DNA of 5,797 bases. Origin: CAZPHI01 sp964586425 (GTDB lineage: Bacteria > Bacillota > Clostridia > Lachnospirales > Lachnospiraceae). The notes below the pieces were generated by a model that did not search any database, was not told the origin of the DNA, and saw only the letters and a program-made list of their open reading frames with translations. The position numbers and the translations under genes are program-made. This document shows positions 1-5,608 of the stretch, piece after piece; positions within the stretch are counted from its first letter, which is position 1, and each line of letters opens with the position of its first letter. The stretch lies in NCBI GenBank assembly GCA_964586425.1, contig CAZPHI010000085.1, positions 1 to 5,797 on the forward strand. Reading direction: 5' to 3'.

Positions 1-19
1 ACATTTAATAGTAGTTACT

Positions 20-56
20 CAAGCACTCTACATAGTCTAGAGTGCTTGTTTATTTT
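20..56 (+). terminator. Intrinsic terminator of a gene left of the window
   Basis: A perfect 11-bp stem (CAAGCACTCTA at 20-30 with TAGAGTGCTTG at 38-48) closes a 7-base loop and is followed directly by TTTATTTT at 49-56. This is the classic rho-independent layout in the plus direction. The minus side has no T-run, so it is unlikely to serve the P-II operon, which ends at 440. The gene it terminates lies outside the window. Confidence 0.9.
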
Positions 57-439
57 CATGATATTTAATAATATTCAAACCATAGTAGTAAGAATTTTTG
101 CTTGGGAGGTTAATAATTGAATAAGCACTATAGAGAATATTGGAAAAATAAGTATGTATAATGTAAAGTAAGGGCAGAACCATCAAAACAGTCTCGCCCT
201 TGAATTACTCTTAACATATCTTATATCAGTTTTTTCTGTTTACACATAATTTGAAACGCTCTCGCATAGAAAAACAGGATTTAATATAAACATTGTTGCA
301 CATACGTTTCACACCCACGACATTTTATTACGTCTTAGGACTTCTCAGTTATCAAAATCTTTCAAATATCTATGAAGTATATCCCGCCTTTCGAGTAGCA
401 TTTATTCAGCATCTGCCAATAATGTAATATCTATAAATG
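57..439. other. Gene-free AT-rich stretch downstream of the P-II gene
   Basis: I see no convincing gene on either strand. A GGGAGG at about 104-109 precedes a TTG that opens only a 13-codon frame. AAGGGC at 170-175 can pair with GCCCTT at 196-201 across a 20-base loop, a weak stem without a T-run. Short open stretches on the minus strand are broken by frequent stops and I could not assign them to a family. No clear terminator for the P-II operon is visible here. The stretch may be decayed coding DNA, but that is a guess. Confidence 0.5.
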
Positions 440-1108
440 TTATTTAAAAATACCATAGGTCTTGTTTGTATCCTGAACATAAATAATTCCTTTTCCATGT
501 TCATCAATTTTTAATTTCTCTCTTATTGCAGAAATTATAGATTCAGTCATATCTACTTCTGAAACTATAATTACAATTTCCTTTTCGGGTTCAATCTCCA
601 TGGAAAATAATTTACTTGTCTCATGAATTCCGGAACCTCTTCCATTAATAATGGTACCTCCTTTGGAGCCTGCCGTAATTGCTGCCTCTATAACATCCTC
701 GGCTTTTCCTTTATCCACAATAGTAGTGATTACGTGATACATCGTATTATCTTCACCTCTCTCGATTTTTATATGATCACATTTACAATTGCTCATTCCC
801 ATAGTAGCACAAATGGATGTTGTAAATGCAATGCCATGGTTCGGCTTATCTAAATTATATTCATGATTAACGATATCCAATACTCGATACGCAGTTTCTT
901 TATCTGCAACCATATATATAATTTCTTTTCTTATATCAGATAGACCCAAATAATTCCATATGCGGTTATTTGCAGTTCCCCTTCCCAATGCTATAGTTCC
1001 ACCACAAATTCCATATTTTTTGAATGTTTTTAATATCTTACTTCCCATACCTAAATTAACTATTACGGATATTAACTCTATCTCCATAGCCTCTGATTTA
1101 CTGTCCAT
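440..1108 (-). CDS. Tandem two-domain P-II-like regulatory protein
   Basis: The product (222 aa) is two P-II-type modules in one chain. Module 1 (about residues 9-97) carries GGTIALGRGT at 36-45 and module 2 (about 122-215) carries GGTIINGRGS at 150-159; this glycine-rich G-G-T-x(3)-G-R-G signature leads into the ligand-binding T-loop of P-II proteins. Canonical GlnB/GlnK are about 112 aa with one domain, so this is a fused pair. P-II proteins sense nucleotides or small metabolites and dock on transporters or enzymes; the ligand here is unknown. C100, C108 and C110 cluster in the linker. I chose ATG 1108 because AGGAGG lies 11 bases upstream; an in-frame TTG at 1117 is only 2 bases from it, which is too close. 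The start overlaps the 3' end of the DUF1538 gene by 11 bases, implying translational coupling and a shared role, probably direct control of that membrane protein. Confidence 0.88.
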   Translation of the reverse strand: MDSKSEAMEIELISVIVNLGMGSKILKTFKKYGICGGTIALGRGTANNRIWNYLGLSDIRKEIIYMVADKETAYRVLDIVNHEYNLDKPNHGIAFTTSICATMGMSNCKCDHIKIERGEDNTMYHVITTIVDKGKAEDVIEAAITAGSKGGTIINGRGSGIHETSKLFSMEIEPEKEIVIIVSEVDMTESIISAIREKLKIDEHGKGIIYVQDTNKTYGIFK

Positions 1109-2588
1109 TATTTTCAAAGCCTCCTTTCTTGGATTTTATCTTAAAAATTAATCCTAATATTTGCAACGCTATTAACGGAGTCATCGCGACCATGGCGATG
1201 ACTCCAAATCCATCTACTAATACATTTGCTCCTTCCACTGCTTCTGCTGCCCCTTGTGTATAAGCCAATATAAACGTAGCCGTCATGGGTCCCGATGCAA
1301 CTCCCCCTGAGTCAAATGCAATACCAACGAAAAGTTTTGGCGCAAAGTAACTCAAAGCTATTGATATTATATATCCAGGGAGAAGATATTGCCATAGCTG
1401 CAATTCTGGAATTAGAATACGTATCACAGATAATGCAACTGCTATACCGACACCTATTGCTAATGTAAACATAACAACACTTCTTTTAACATATCCGCTA
1501 GTAACGCGCTCTATTTGATGTGTCAATACATATACTGCTGGTTCTGCAAGTATTGTTACTACGCCTAATATGAAACCAACAAGTATAACATACTTTTTAC
1601 TATCTAACGTAGCTATACTATAACCAATAACACTTCCAACATCCATAAATCCAGCATTTACACCAACTAAGAATATAACCAATCCTATAAATGTAAAAAG
1701 CACTCCAAATAAGATTTTTCTAACCGCTCTCTTTGGTAATTTGAAGGATATTCTTTGAAAAACAAGAAATAATATTAGGATAGGGAGTAATGCTATTATA
1801 ATTTCAATTCCTACTTTAGGAAATTCATGAATAAATGGAGCTATGATAGAATCAGAAATTCTACCCGATTCAAGGTCCCCCGAGATCTTATCCATTTTTG
1901 ATATAATACTCATTATCATTACGGATATAATCGGACCTGTTGATGCAATGGCTACTAATCCAAAGCTATCCCTTTCCGATGCTTTACAATCCTTTTTCAA
2001 TTGTGAAACACCGATTGCCAGTGCCAGAATAAAAGGTACAGTCAATGCCCCAGTTGTTGCCCCCGAGGCATCAAAGGATATTGCCAAAAACTCGCGTGAG
2101 GTTATACAAGCAAGCATAAAAATGATACCATATATTATTGTTAATAGTTTGTATAATGGAATGTTGTACACAATTCTACCAAGACCTACTGCAAGCATGA
2201 TTGCTATCCCAATAGATACGATCACTACGATACTTCCTTTTGATATTAAACCTGACGAAACAGAATTAACCTGTCCTGCTAAAATATGAAGATCTGGTTC
2301 TGCAACTGATATAAAAAAGCCAAGTACTAAACCAGCGATTACTACAAACCATAATTTATTTGTTTTAGCAAGCATTCCTCCCATATTATTACCTATTGGT
2401 GTAATTCCGATATCTACTCCAATTAGAAATATTGTCAATCCTATAGTAAGAAATATTGCACCTATTAAAAATCTTATTAATATAGGTGTTTCAAGAGGAG
2501 TTAACGTGTAATTTAGTATTAACACAATTATTGTAATTGGAATTACTGATGATATTACTTCTTTAAATTTTGAAACTAATACACTCAA
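1098..2588 (-). CDS. DUF1538 multi-spanning membrane protein, probable transporter
   Basis: This is a 496-aa, very hydrophobic protein with roughly 12 or more membrane segments, recognised as the DUF1538 family. It is an internal duplication offset by about 252 residues. IFLIGVDIG (53-61) matches IFLVGVNAG (305-313). AEPDLHILAGQV (96-107) matches AEPAVYVLTHQI (348-359). FDASGATTGALTVPFILA (172-189) matches FDSGGVASGPMTATFILA (425-442). DSFGLVAIASTGP (207-219) matches DGFGVIAMVAMTP (459-471). Conserved acidic and glycine motifs at matching places in each half suggest an inverted or tandem repeat transporter fold; the substrate is not established. The start is TTG at 2588, with AAAGGA 10 bases upstream and no better ATG. 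The gene overlaps the following P-II gene by 11 bases, like amtB-glnK pairs. The spacing to the upstream DUF1413 ORF is 63 bases and is filled mostly by a long hairpin. Confidence 0.88.
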   Translation of the reverse strand: MSVLVSKFKEVISSVIPITIIVLILNYTLTPLETPILIRFLIGAIFLTIGLTIFLIGVDIGITPIGNNMGGMLAKTNKLWFVVIAGLVLGFFISVAEPDLHILAGQVNSVSSGLISKGSIVVIVSIGIAIMLAVGLGRIVYNIPLYKLLTIIYGIIFMLACITSREFLAISFDASGATTGALTVPFILALAIGVSQLKKDCKASERDSFGLVAIASTGPIISVMIMSIISKMDKISGDLESGRISDSIIAPFIHEFPKVGIEIIIALLPILILFLVFQRISFKLPKRAVRKILFGVLFTFIGLVIFLVGVNAGFMDVGSVIGYSIATLDSKKYVILVGFILGVVTILAEPAVYVLTHQIERVTSGYVKRSVVMFTLAIGVGIAVALSVIRILIPELQLWQYLLPGYIISIALSYFAPKLFVGIAFDSGGVASGPMTATFILAYTQGAAEAVEGANVLVDGFGVIAMVAMTPLIALQILGLIFKIKSKKGGFENNGQ

Positions 2589-2632
2589 ATATTTTCTGTC
2601 CTTTCGTAAATATATTTTAGGCTTATTATGGG

Positions 2633-2707
2633 CATCTCTATCATCAACAGATTAAATTGAGGATATCATGAACGATATCCTCAATTTAATCTGTTGATGA
2701 TGAGATG
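2633..2707. repeat. Very long near-perfect hairpin (34-bp stem, 6-base loop)
   Basis: Arms 2640-2667 and 2674-2701 pair perfectly over 28 bp around the loop ATGAAC (2668-2673). Skipping one base (T2639) adds 6 more pairs, 2633-2638 with 2702-2707. The right arm is the 3' end of the DUF1413 coding region, so the left arm is effectively an inverted copy of it. In the minus direction the stem is followed by AGAGATGCCC-type sequence, with no T-run. In the plus direction it is followed by TTTTGTTTATT, which resembles a terminator, although no plus-strand gene lies upstream. It sits just before the ribosome binding site of the DUF1538 gene, so it could act as a processing or attenuation element, or be a transposition or inversion scar. 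Confidence 0.92.
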
Positions 2708-2948
2708 ATGTTTTGTTTATTGCATGAAGATAATTTTTTCCTTGATTAACATAATGCAAGAACAAAGTTCCTAATAGTATTCTGTCTTTCACTGCAATTC
2801 TATTCCATATATATCCTTTAAACAGATCCTTCACTAAAAATATCTCCCATTCTTCCAGGTTTTCAGTTTCTTGTACAGTTTCATCTAATAATTTATTTAT
2901 ATTAAAGAAAAGATAAGATTGATTCTTTTTAACATCTTTATCAAGCAT
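2652..2948 (-). CDS. DUF1413-type small protein
   Basis: The ORF encodes 98 aa. The core FLVKDLFKGYIWNRI (37-51) followed by DRILLGTLFLHYV (55-67) and NKTSSHHQQIK (78-88) fits the DUF1413 pattern of small Firmicute proteins, in which a DLF-x-G-x-x-WNR motif is followed by LGTLF and a KTS-x(3)-Q ending. The function of this family is not known to me. The last ten or so residues (after HHQQIK) come from the arms and loop of the long hairpin and look like a non-native tail; family members usually end about there. A strong promoter lies immediately upstream, but there is no Shine-Dalgarno sequence before ATG 2948 and the predicted leader is only about 6 bases. No other methionine precedes the core, so the start is likely right. 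It is probably the first gene of the DUF1538/P-II operon, or a separate unit ended by the hairpin. Confidence 0.72.
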   Translation of the reverse strand: MLDKDVKKNQSYLFFNINKLLDETVQETENLEEWEIFLVKDLFKGYIWNRIAVKDRILLGTLFLHYVNQGKNYLHAINKTSSHHQQIKLRISFMISSI

Positions 2949-2960
2949 ATGGTTAATACC

Positions 2961-2988
2961 ATTATATATATATTATAAAATATGTCAA
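2961..2988 (-). promoter_or_regulatory. Sigma-A promoter of the DUF1413 gene
   Basis: On the minus strand there is a perfect TTGACA (2988-2983), a 16-bp spacer and a perfect TATAAT (2966-2961). Transcription would start near 2954, about 6 bases before the ATG at 2948, giving an almost leaderless mRNA. Both boxes are exact consensus. The surrounding run of alternating A and T makes some chance matching possible, but the pairing and spacing are good. Confidence 0.72.
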
Positions 2989-3121
2989 CATTAACAATAA
3001 ATTAAGATATGTAGACTTACACTAAAATACCACGGATTTTCTGGGGTGTTTTACCACCATCCAAACCGCATATTAATTTTATTCTGCATTATTTTTATCT
3101 GCTCTTTTATCACATCTATGT

Positions 3122-3167
3122 TTGCACTATAATTATAAAAGTATCCACTTTTATAATTATAGTGCAA
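3122..3167. repeat. Perfect 21-bp inverted repeat with 4-base loop
   Basis: TTGCACTATAATTATAAAAG plus T (3122-3142) is repeated exactly in inverse at 3147-3167 around the loop ATCC. No T-run follows on either side, so it is not a typical terminator. Each arm contains a TATAAT-like hexamer. It lies between the divergent promoters at 2961-2988 and 3187-3212, starting 134 bases from the first and ending 20 bases before the second -35 box, so an operator or a small mobile-element remnant are both possible. Confidence 0.9.
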
Positions 3168-3186
3168 TGTCGACTAAATATATGTG

Positions 3187-3212
3187 TTGACCGAATAATG
3201 ACATGCTATAAT
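3187..3212 (+). promoter_or_regulatory. Extended -10 promoter for the 61-aa membrane protein
   Basis: TGCTATAAT at 3204-3212 is an exact extended -10 element (TG, one base, TATAAT). A TTGACC at 3187-3192 lies 14 bp upstream, shorter than the usual 17, which the TG extension can compensate. Transcription would start near 3219, about 40 bases before the ATG at 3259. It may drive the whole plus-strand cluster up to the terminator at 4832. Confidence 0.62.
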
Positions 3213-3258
3213 GATCTTGTTACTTAGATTATATAACACAGCCAGGGGAGGTATAAAC

Positions 3259-3444
3259 ATGGGATTAGCAATAACAGTTATTGGCGTTCTTGTTATTATT
3301 TACAAAATCGCAGATGAATACAGTATGGATCATTGCAATGCCAAAGATGTGGACTTCTTAAAATTGAATAGAGAATCCTATAAACACACGGCAAAGGAAC
3401 AGAAAAAGTTGTATAAGAGCGGATATTATAACAAGAAAAAATAG
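3259..3444 (+). CDS. Small single-span membrane protein, unknown function
   Basis: The product is 61 aa. Residues 2-16 (GLAITVIGVLVIIYK) form one hydrophobic segment at the N-terminus. The rest is polar and strongly basic towards the end (KEQKKLYKSGYYNKKK, 46-61), suggesting a membrane anchor with a cytoplasmic basic tail. The start at ATG 3259 is chosen because AGGGGAGG (3244-3251) lies 7 bases upstream; the frame is open 16 codons further upstream but that part overlaps the promoter. I do not recognise a family. It is the first gene of a plus-strand cluster leading to the Crp/Fnr-type gene, 110 bases before the next small ORF. Confidence 0.7.
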   Translation: MGLAITVIGVLVIIYKIADEYSMDHCNAKDVDFLKLNRESYKHTAKEQKKLYKSGYYNKKK

Positions 3445-3554
3445 AGATAATTTGTTATATACATGATGAAGTTTGAATGTCCATACAACAAAAAAGTACA
3501 GGTATAAATTTCTAAGGATAATACATGAAATATGTAAATTGGAGGTATTTATTC

Positions 3555-3704
3555 ATGGAAGATACTCTTATGAAGCTAAAGGGAATATCTTCAATATTGG
3601 AATCGTTGTTGGATCATGATTCAAGCCAAATCATATGGAACGATTACGCGCATGCTGTCCTAAATAACACTGTGGTGAAATGTATAGAAGAACTAGAGGC
3701 CTGA
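3555..3704 (+). CDS. Small 49-aa protein of unknown function
   Basis: This ORF starts at ATG 3555, with GGAGG at 3541-3545 nine bases upstream, and ends at TGA 3702-3704. It has no hydrophobic span. Residues 6-20 (MKLKGISSILESLLD) and 35-48 look helical, and W28 and C43 are single. An upstream in-frame ATG at 3525 also has a ribosome binding site (AAGGA at 3514-3518, 6 bases away) and would give 59 aa; I prefer 3555 for its stronger GGAGG and more ordinary N-terminus. It stops 46 bases before the Crp/Fnr-type start, so it is probably co-transcribed with it. No family is recognised; the strong ribosome site and placement are the main support. Confidence 0.6.
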   Translation: MEDTLMKLKGISSILESLLDHDSSQIIWNDYAHAVLNNTVVKCIEELEA

Positions 3705-3750
3705 TTTGATAGCAGCCATATTGTTCATTACAACGAAGGAGACGATGATT

Positions 3751-4422
3751 ATGGTACAAGATGATTGTGTCGATTTATTTATAAAACACTTTTCCTTTTG
3801 GGAACATTTAAGCAATCAAGAAAAGGAACTGTTATGTGATAATACCATTGCTGCACACTATCCTAAAGGAATCAGTGTACATAGCGGAAATGAAGACTGT
3901 ATCGGTATTCTTTTAGTTAAAAAGGGGCAGTTCCGTATCTATCTTCTATCTGAGGATGGCGTGATGTGACATTATATCGATTGTTTGAAAGCGATGTATG
4001 TATTCTTTCCGCATCTTGTGTGCTGGATGCTATTACCTTTGATGTCTTTATTGATGCTGAGGAAGATACGGATGTGCTGCTCATCAATTCCTCTGTGTTT
4101 CATCAAATGGCAGATAAGAATATTTATATGAAATGCTTTGGATATCAACTGGCGACCACGCGTTTTTCTGATGTGATGTGGGCAATACAGCAGATTTTAT
4201 TCATGGGAGTAGATAAACGTCTGGCAATTTTCTTGTGGGATGAAATTAGTAAAAACAAAACCAATGAAATAAAAATGACCCATGAAAAAATAGCACGATA
4301 TATCGGTAGTGAGAGAGGTTGTATCTCGTATGCTAAAGTATTTTGCAGCAGAAGGTATTGTGGAACTGTTCAGGGGAGGCGTTCGTGTGGTTGATAAGAA
4401 AAAACTACGGAGTCTGATTTAG
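3751..4422 (+). pseudogene. Crp/Fnr-family transcriptional regulator, two frameshifts
   Basis: Reading through three frame segments gives a protein of about 224 aa, the usual Crp/Fnr length. The N-terminal part (from MVQDDCVDLFIKHF) is a cyclic-nucleotide-binding-like sensor domain with the typical GILLVKKGQFRIYLLSEDG strand-turn. The C-terminal part (KMTHEKIARYIGS, then REVVSRMLKYFAAEGIVEL) is the helix-turn-helix. Frameshift 1 is at about 3958-3963: one base appears missing (GGC-GTGATG where GGC-CGT-GAT is expected), giving a TGA at 3967. Frameshift 2 is at about 4311: two bases appear missing (AGT-G-AGA-GAG where AGT-GCG-AGA-GAG is expected), in the DNA-recognition helix. Together they sum to -3, so the original frame is recovered and ends at TAG 4420. 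The start at ATG 3751 has GAAGGAG 9 bases upstream; ATG 3745 is too close. I cannot tell mutation from sequencing error. No cysteine cluster for an Fnr-type FeS centre is visible; the effector is unknown. Confidence 0.85.
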
Positions 4423-4432
4423 GAGGATAGTC

Positions 4433-4786
4433 ATGGATCTAAAAGAAGTGATGTCTAAGCAATCATTTGTTGTAATTGGAGACACACTGAATAAAGAGAA
4501 ATATGCTTACAAGATCAAAGAAGGACTAAAGCAAAAAGGATATGTCGTAAATGCTATGGGCAAGGAAATGCAATCGTTGAATGACGTTGATGGCGATATT
4601 GATATTGTAGATCTTTGTACTCATCCAACAAAGAGCTTAGAATTGTTGCAGGAATGCCGGAAGCCATATCAATGTATTGTCATTCAACCCGGTGCTTCTA
4701 ACGATACTTTGGTTTCTTATTTGCAGCAGCATAATATTCCCTATCTGGACGGATGCTTGCTTGTAGGGATAAAGTTATACGCATAA
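4433..4786 (+). CDS. CoA-binding-domain (Rossmann-like) protein, YccU type
   Basis: This is a complete 117-aa single-domain protein of the CoA_binding_2 family (relatives include YccU), related to the CoA-binding domain of succinyl-CoA synthetase alpha. Visible motifs are the first strand and loop FVVIGDTLNKEKYAYKI (12-28), GYVVNAMG (36-43), DIVDLCTHP (57-65), the conserved IQPGASND (84-91) and DGCLLVGI (106-113), with C108 at the conserved cysteine position. The family probably binds CoA or a related nucleotide in the cytoplasm; its physiological role is not settled. AGGAGG at 4421-4426 overlaps the stop of the Crp/Fnr-type gene and lies 6 bases before ATG 4433, so the two are translationally linked. 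It remains intact although the regulator is broken. Confidence 0.88.
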   Translation: MDLKEVMSKQSFVVIGDTLNKEKYAYKIKEGLKQKGYVVNAMGKEMQSLNDVDGDIDIVDLCTHPTKSLELLQECRKPYQCIVIQPGASNDTLVSYLQQHNIPYLDGCLLVGIKLYA

Positions 4787-4832
4787 TAAAATCCGTAGCC
4801 ATGTGCTTTTTGCGTTGGCTGTAGATTTTATT
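4785..4832. terminator. Bidirectional terminator between convergent genes
   Basis: AATAAAATCCGTAGCCA (4785-4801) pairs with TGGCTGTAGATTTTATT (4816-4832): 14 Watson-Crick pairs, two G-U pairs and one mismatch, with a 14-base loop. The outer A/T-rich part of each arm supplies a U-rich strand in both directions. It overlaps the stop of the CoA-binding gene and ends 7 bases from the stop of the minus-strand permease remnant, so it probably serves both. Confidence 0.78.
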
Positions 4833-4839
4833 ATGGACA

Positions 4840-5073
4840 TTACTTTGTATTTACATATTTTCCAAGAGAAAAAAATACGGCAATAGCCATAAAGATAATT
4901 CCGACTGCAAGTAGCCCCAAATAACCGATATCAAAAACAGTAGTTTGTTTTTCGGAAATCTGAAATAGTGTGAGTTTACCCAAATCCATTTTTTGAAATA
5001 ACCCGATATTTTTCCAGAATCCATAGGTCATAGAAAACAGCCAAGCGCTAAATAATCCACCCCGGCCGTCCTG
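4840..5073 (-). pseudogene. C-terminal remnant of an ABC-2-type permease
   Basis: The open stretch on the minus strand runs from 5073, just after tandem TGA/TAA stops, to TAA 4840. An ATG at 5031 would give 63 aa, but the resemblance continues upstream of it (GGLFSAWLFS before MTYGFW), so this is a fragment rather than a small gene. The sequence GGLFSAWLFSMTYGFW, then KNIGLFQKMDLGKL, then a final membrane span (GYLGLLAVGIIFMAIAVFF) and a short basic tail is typical of the last part of ABC-2-type exporter permeases (bacteriocin or drug export), whose full length is usually 230 aa or more. About three quarters is missing. The break lies at the beginning of the yjdF leader, which points to a deletion or insertion junction near 5060-5075. 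The family assignment is by resemblance and moderately sure. Confidence 0.55.
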
Positions 5074-5141
5074 TTATCAGGGTAAGTAACCTGCCCCTCC
5101 GGGTTGTCCATTCTTTGCTCATCTCAATCAATGAAGGAGGG
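5055..5141 (+). promoter_or_regulatory. Structured yjdF leader, probable yjdF-type riboswitch
   Basis: The leader of the yjdF gene can fold in two mutually exclusive ways. CCCGG (5061-5065) can pair with CCGGG (5099-5103), enclosing a smaller hairpin CAGG (5078-5081) with CCTG (5090-5093). Alternatively CCCTCC (5095-5100) pairs exactly with the ribosome binding sequence GGAGGG (5136-5141); bases 5099-5100 are shared by both folds. Known biology: many yjdF genes of Firmicutes are preceded by the yjdF motif riboswitch, which responds to azaaromatic compounds and is thought to act on translation. That this leader is a member is inferred from the gene it precedes and the visible anti-SD pairing, not from a covariance match. 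Confidence 0.6.
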
Positions 5142-5147
5142 ATTGTC

Positions 5148-5492
5148 ATGGGCAAAGTAAGTGGCAAACTGACGGTGTATTTTGAGCAGCCGTTCTGGGT
5201 AGGTGTTTTCGAGAGAATTGAAGACGGAAAATTATCTGTGGCAAAGATTACATTCGGAGCGGAACCTAAGGACTATGAAGTATATGAGTTTGTTCTTAAA
5301 CACTATTATAGTTTGCAATTTAGTCCCGCTATGGCGGCTGTTGTAAAATTAGGCAGTAATAATCCTAAAAAGGTTCAACGTGAGATCAAAAAACAAATGT
5401 CAAATATAGGCATTGGCACAAAGTCTCAACAGGCGCTGAAGTTACAACAGGAGCAGAACAAAGTGGAGCGCAAGGCCAGAAGCAAAGAATAA
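5148..5492 (+). CDS. yjdF: YjdF family protein (DUF2992), probably C-terminally shortened
   Basis: The product is 114 aa. LTVYFEQPFWVGVFER (8-23), VAKITFGAEPKDYEVYEF (31-48) and KHYYSLQFSP (51-60) are the hallmarks of YjdF/DUF2992. The rest is a basic, glutamine-rich, probably helical tail (NPKKVQREIKKQM at 72-84, then KLQQEQNKVERKARSKE). Its molecular role is not known; the family is linked to response to azaaromatic compounds through its riboswitch. ATG 5148 is chosen because AAGGAGGG lies 6 bases upstream; an upstream in-frame start (5115) has no support. After TAA 5490 the frame continues with 16 sensible codons (KEAEAKYQFVRLQNRK, stop at 5541). Family members usually carry such a charged tail further, so a CAA-to-TAA change is likely. 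The conserved core is complete. Confidence 0.88.
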   Translation: MGKVSGKLTVYFEQPFWVGVFERIEDGKLSVAKITFGAEPKDYEVYEFVLKHYYSLQFSPAMAAVVKLGSNNPKKVQREIKKQMSNIGIGTKSQQALKLQQEQNKVERKARSKE

Positions 5493-5543
5493 AAAGAAGC
5501 AGAAGCCAAGTATCAGTTTGTAAGACTGCAAAACAGGAAATAG
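5493..5543 (+). other. In-frame continuation of yjdF after its stop
   Basis: Codons for KEAEAKYQFVRLQNRK follow the TAA at 5490 in the same frame and end at TAG 5541-5543. The charged, lysine- and glutamine-rich character matches the usual YjdF C-terminal tail, so this looks like former coding sequence cut off by a single point change. No ribosome binding site or start codon suggests independent translation. Confidence 0.5.
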
Positions 5544-5608
5544 CCTACTTATCCGAGTCGATAGATTTGGTGTCAGGAATAAGGATTGTACATTTCACAC
5601 AAAAATAA

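Noticed and set aside
104..159. GGGAGG followed by a TTG-started 13-codon frame
   Set aside because: Very short and unconserved in appearance; a purine-rich hexamer alone is not enough.
170..201. AAGGGC/GCCCTT stem as a terminator or regulatory hairpin
   Set aside because: Only 6 bp with a 20-base loop and no T-run; within chance expectation.
623..853. Plus-strand ORF of 76 codons inside the P-II gene
   Set aside because: It is the antisense of a clearly recognised P-II coding region, with no ribosome binding site and no family resemblance.
960..1151. Plus-strand ORF of 63 codons
   Set aside because: Antisense to the P-II/DUF1538 junction, no ribosome binding site, no recognisable features.
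1843..2289. Plus-strand ORF of 148 codons
   Set aside because: It lies fully antisense to the conserved core of the DUF1538 gene and has no ribosome binding site; an open frame by chance.
3051..3173. Minus-strand open stretch of 40 codons ending NKINMRFGWW, possible transposase or other gene remnant
   Set aside because: Too short, no proper start or ribosome site, and its first third is simply the 21-bp inverted repeat; I could not match it to a family with confidence.
3473..3508. TTGAAT and TATAAA as a second promoter before the 49-aa gene
   Set aside because: The spacing is 24 bp, far from the usual 17, and the region is AT-rich.
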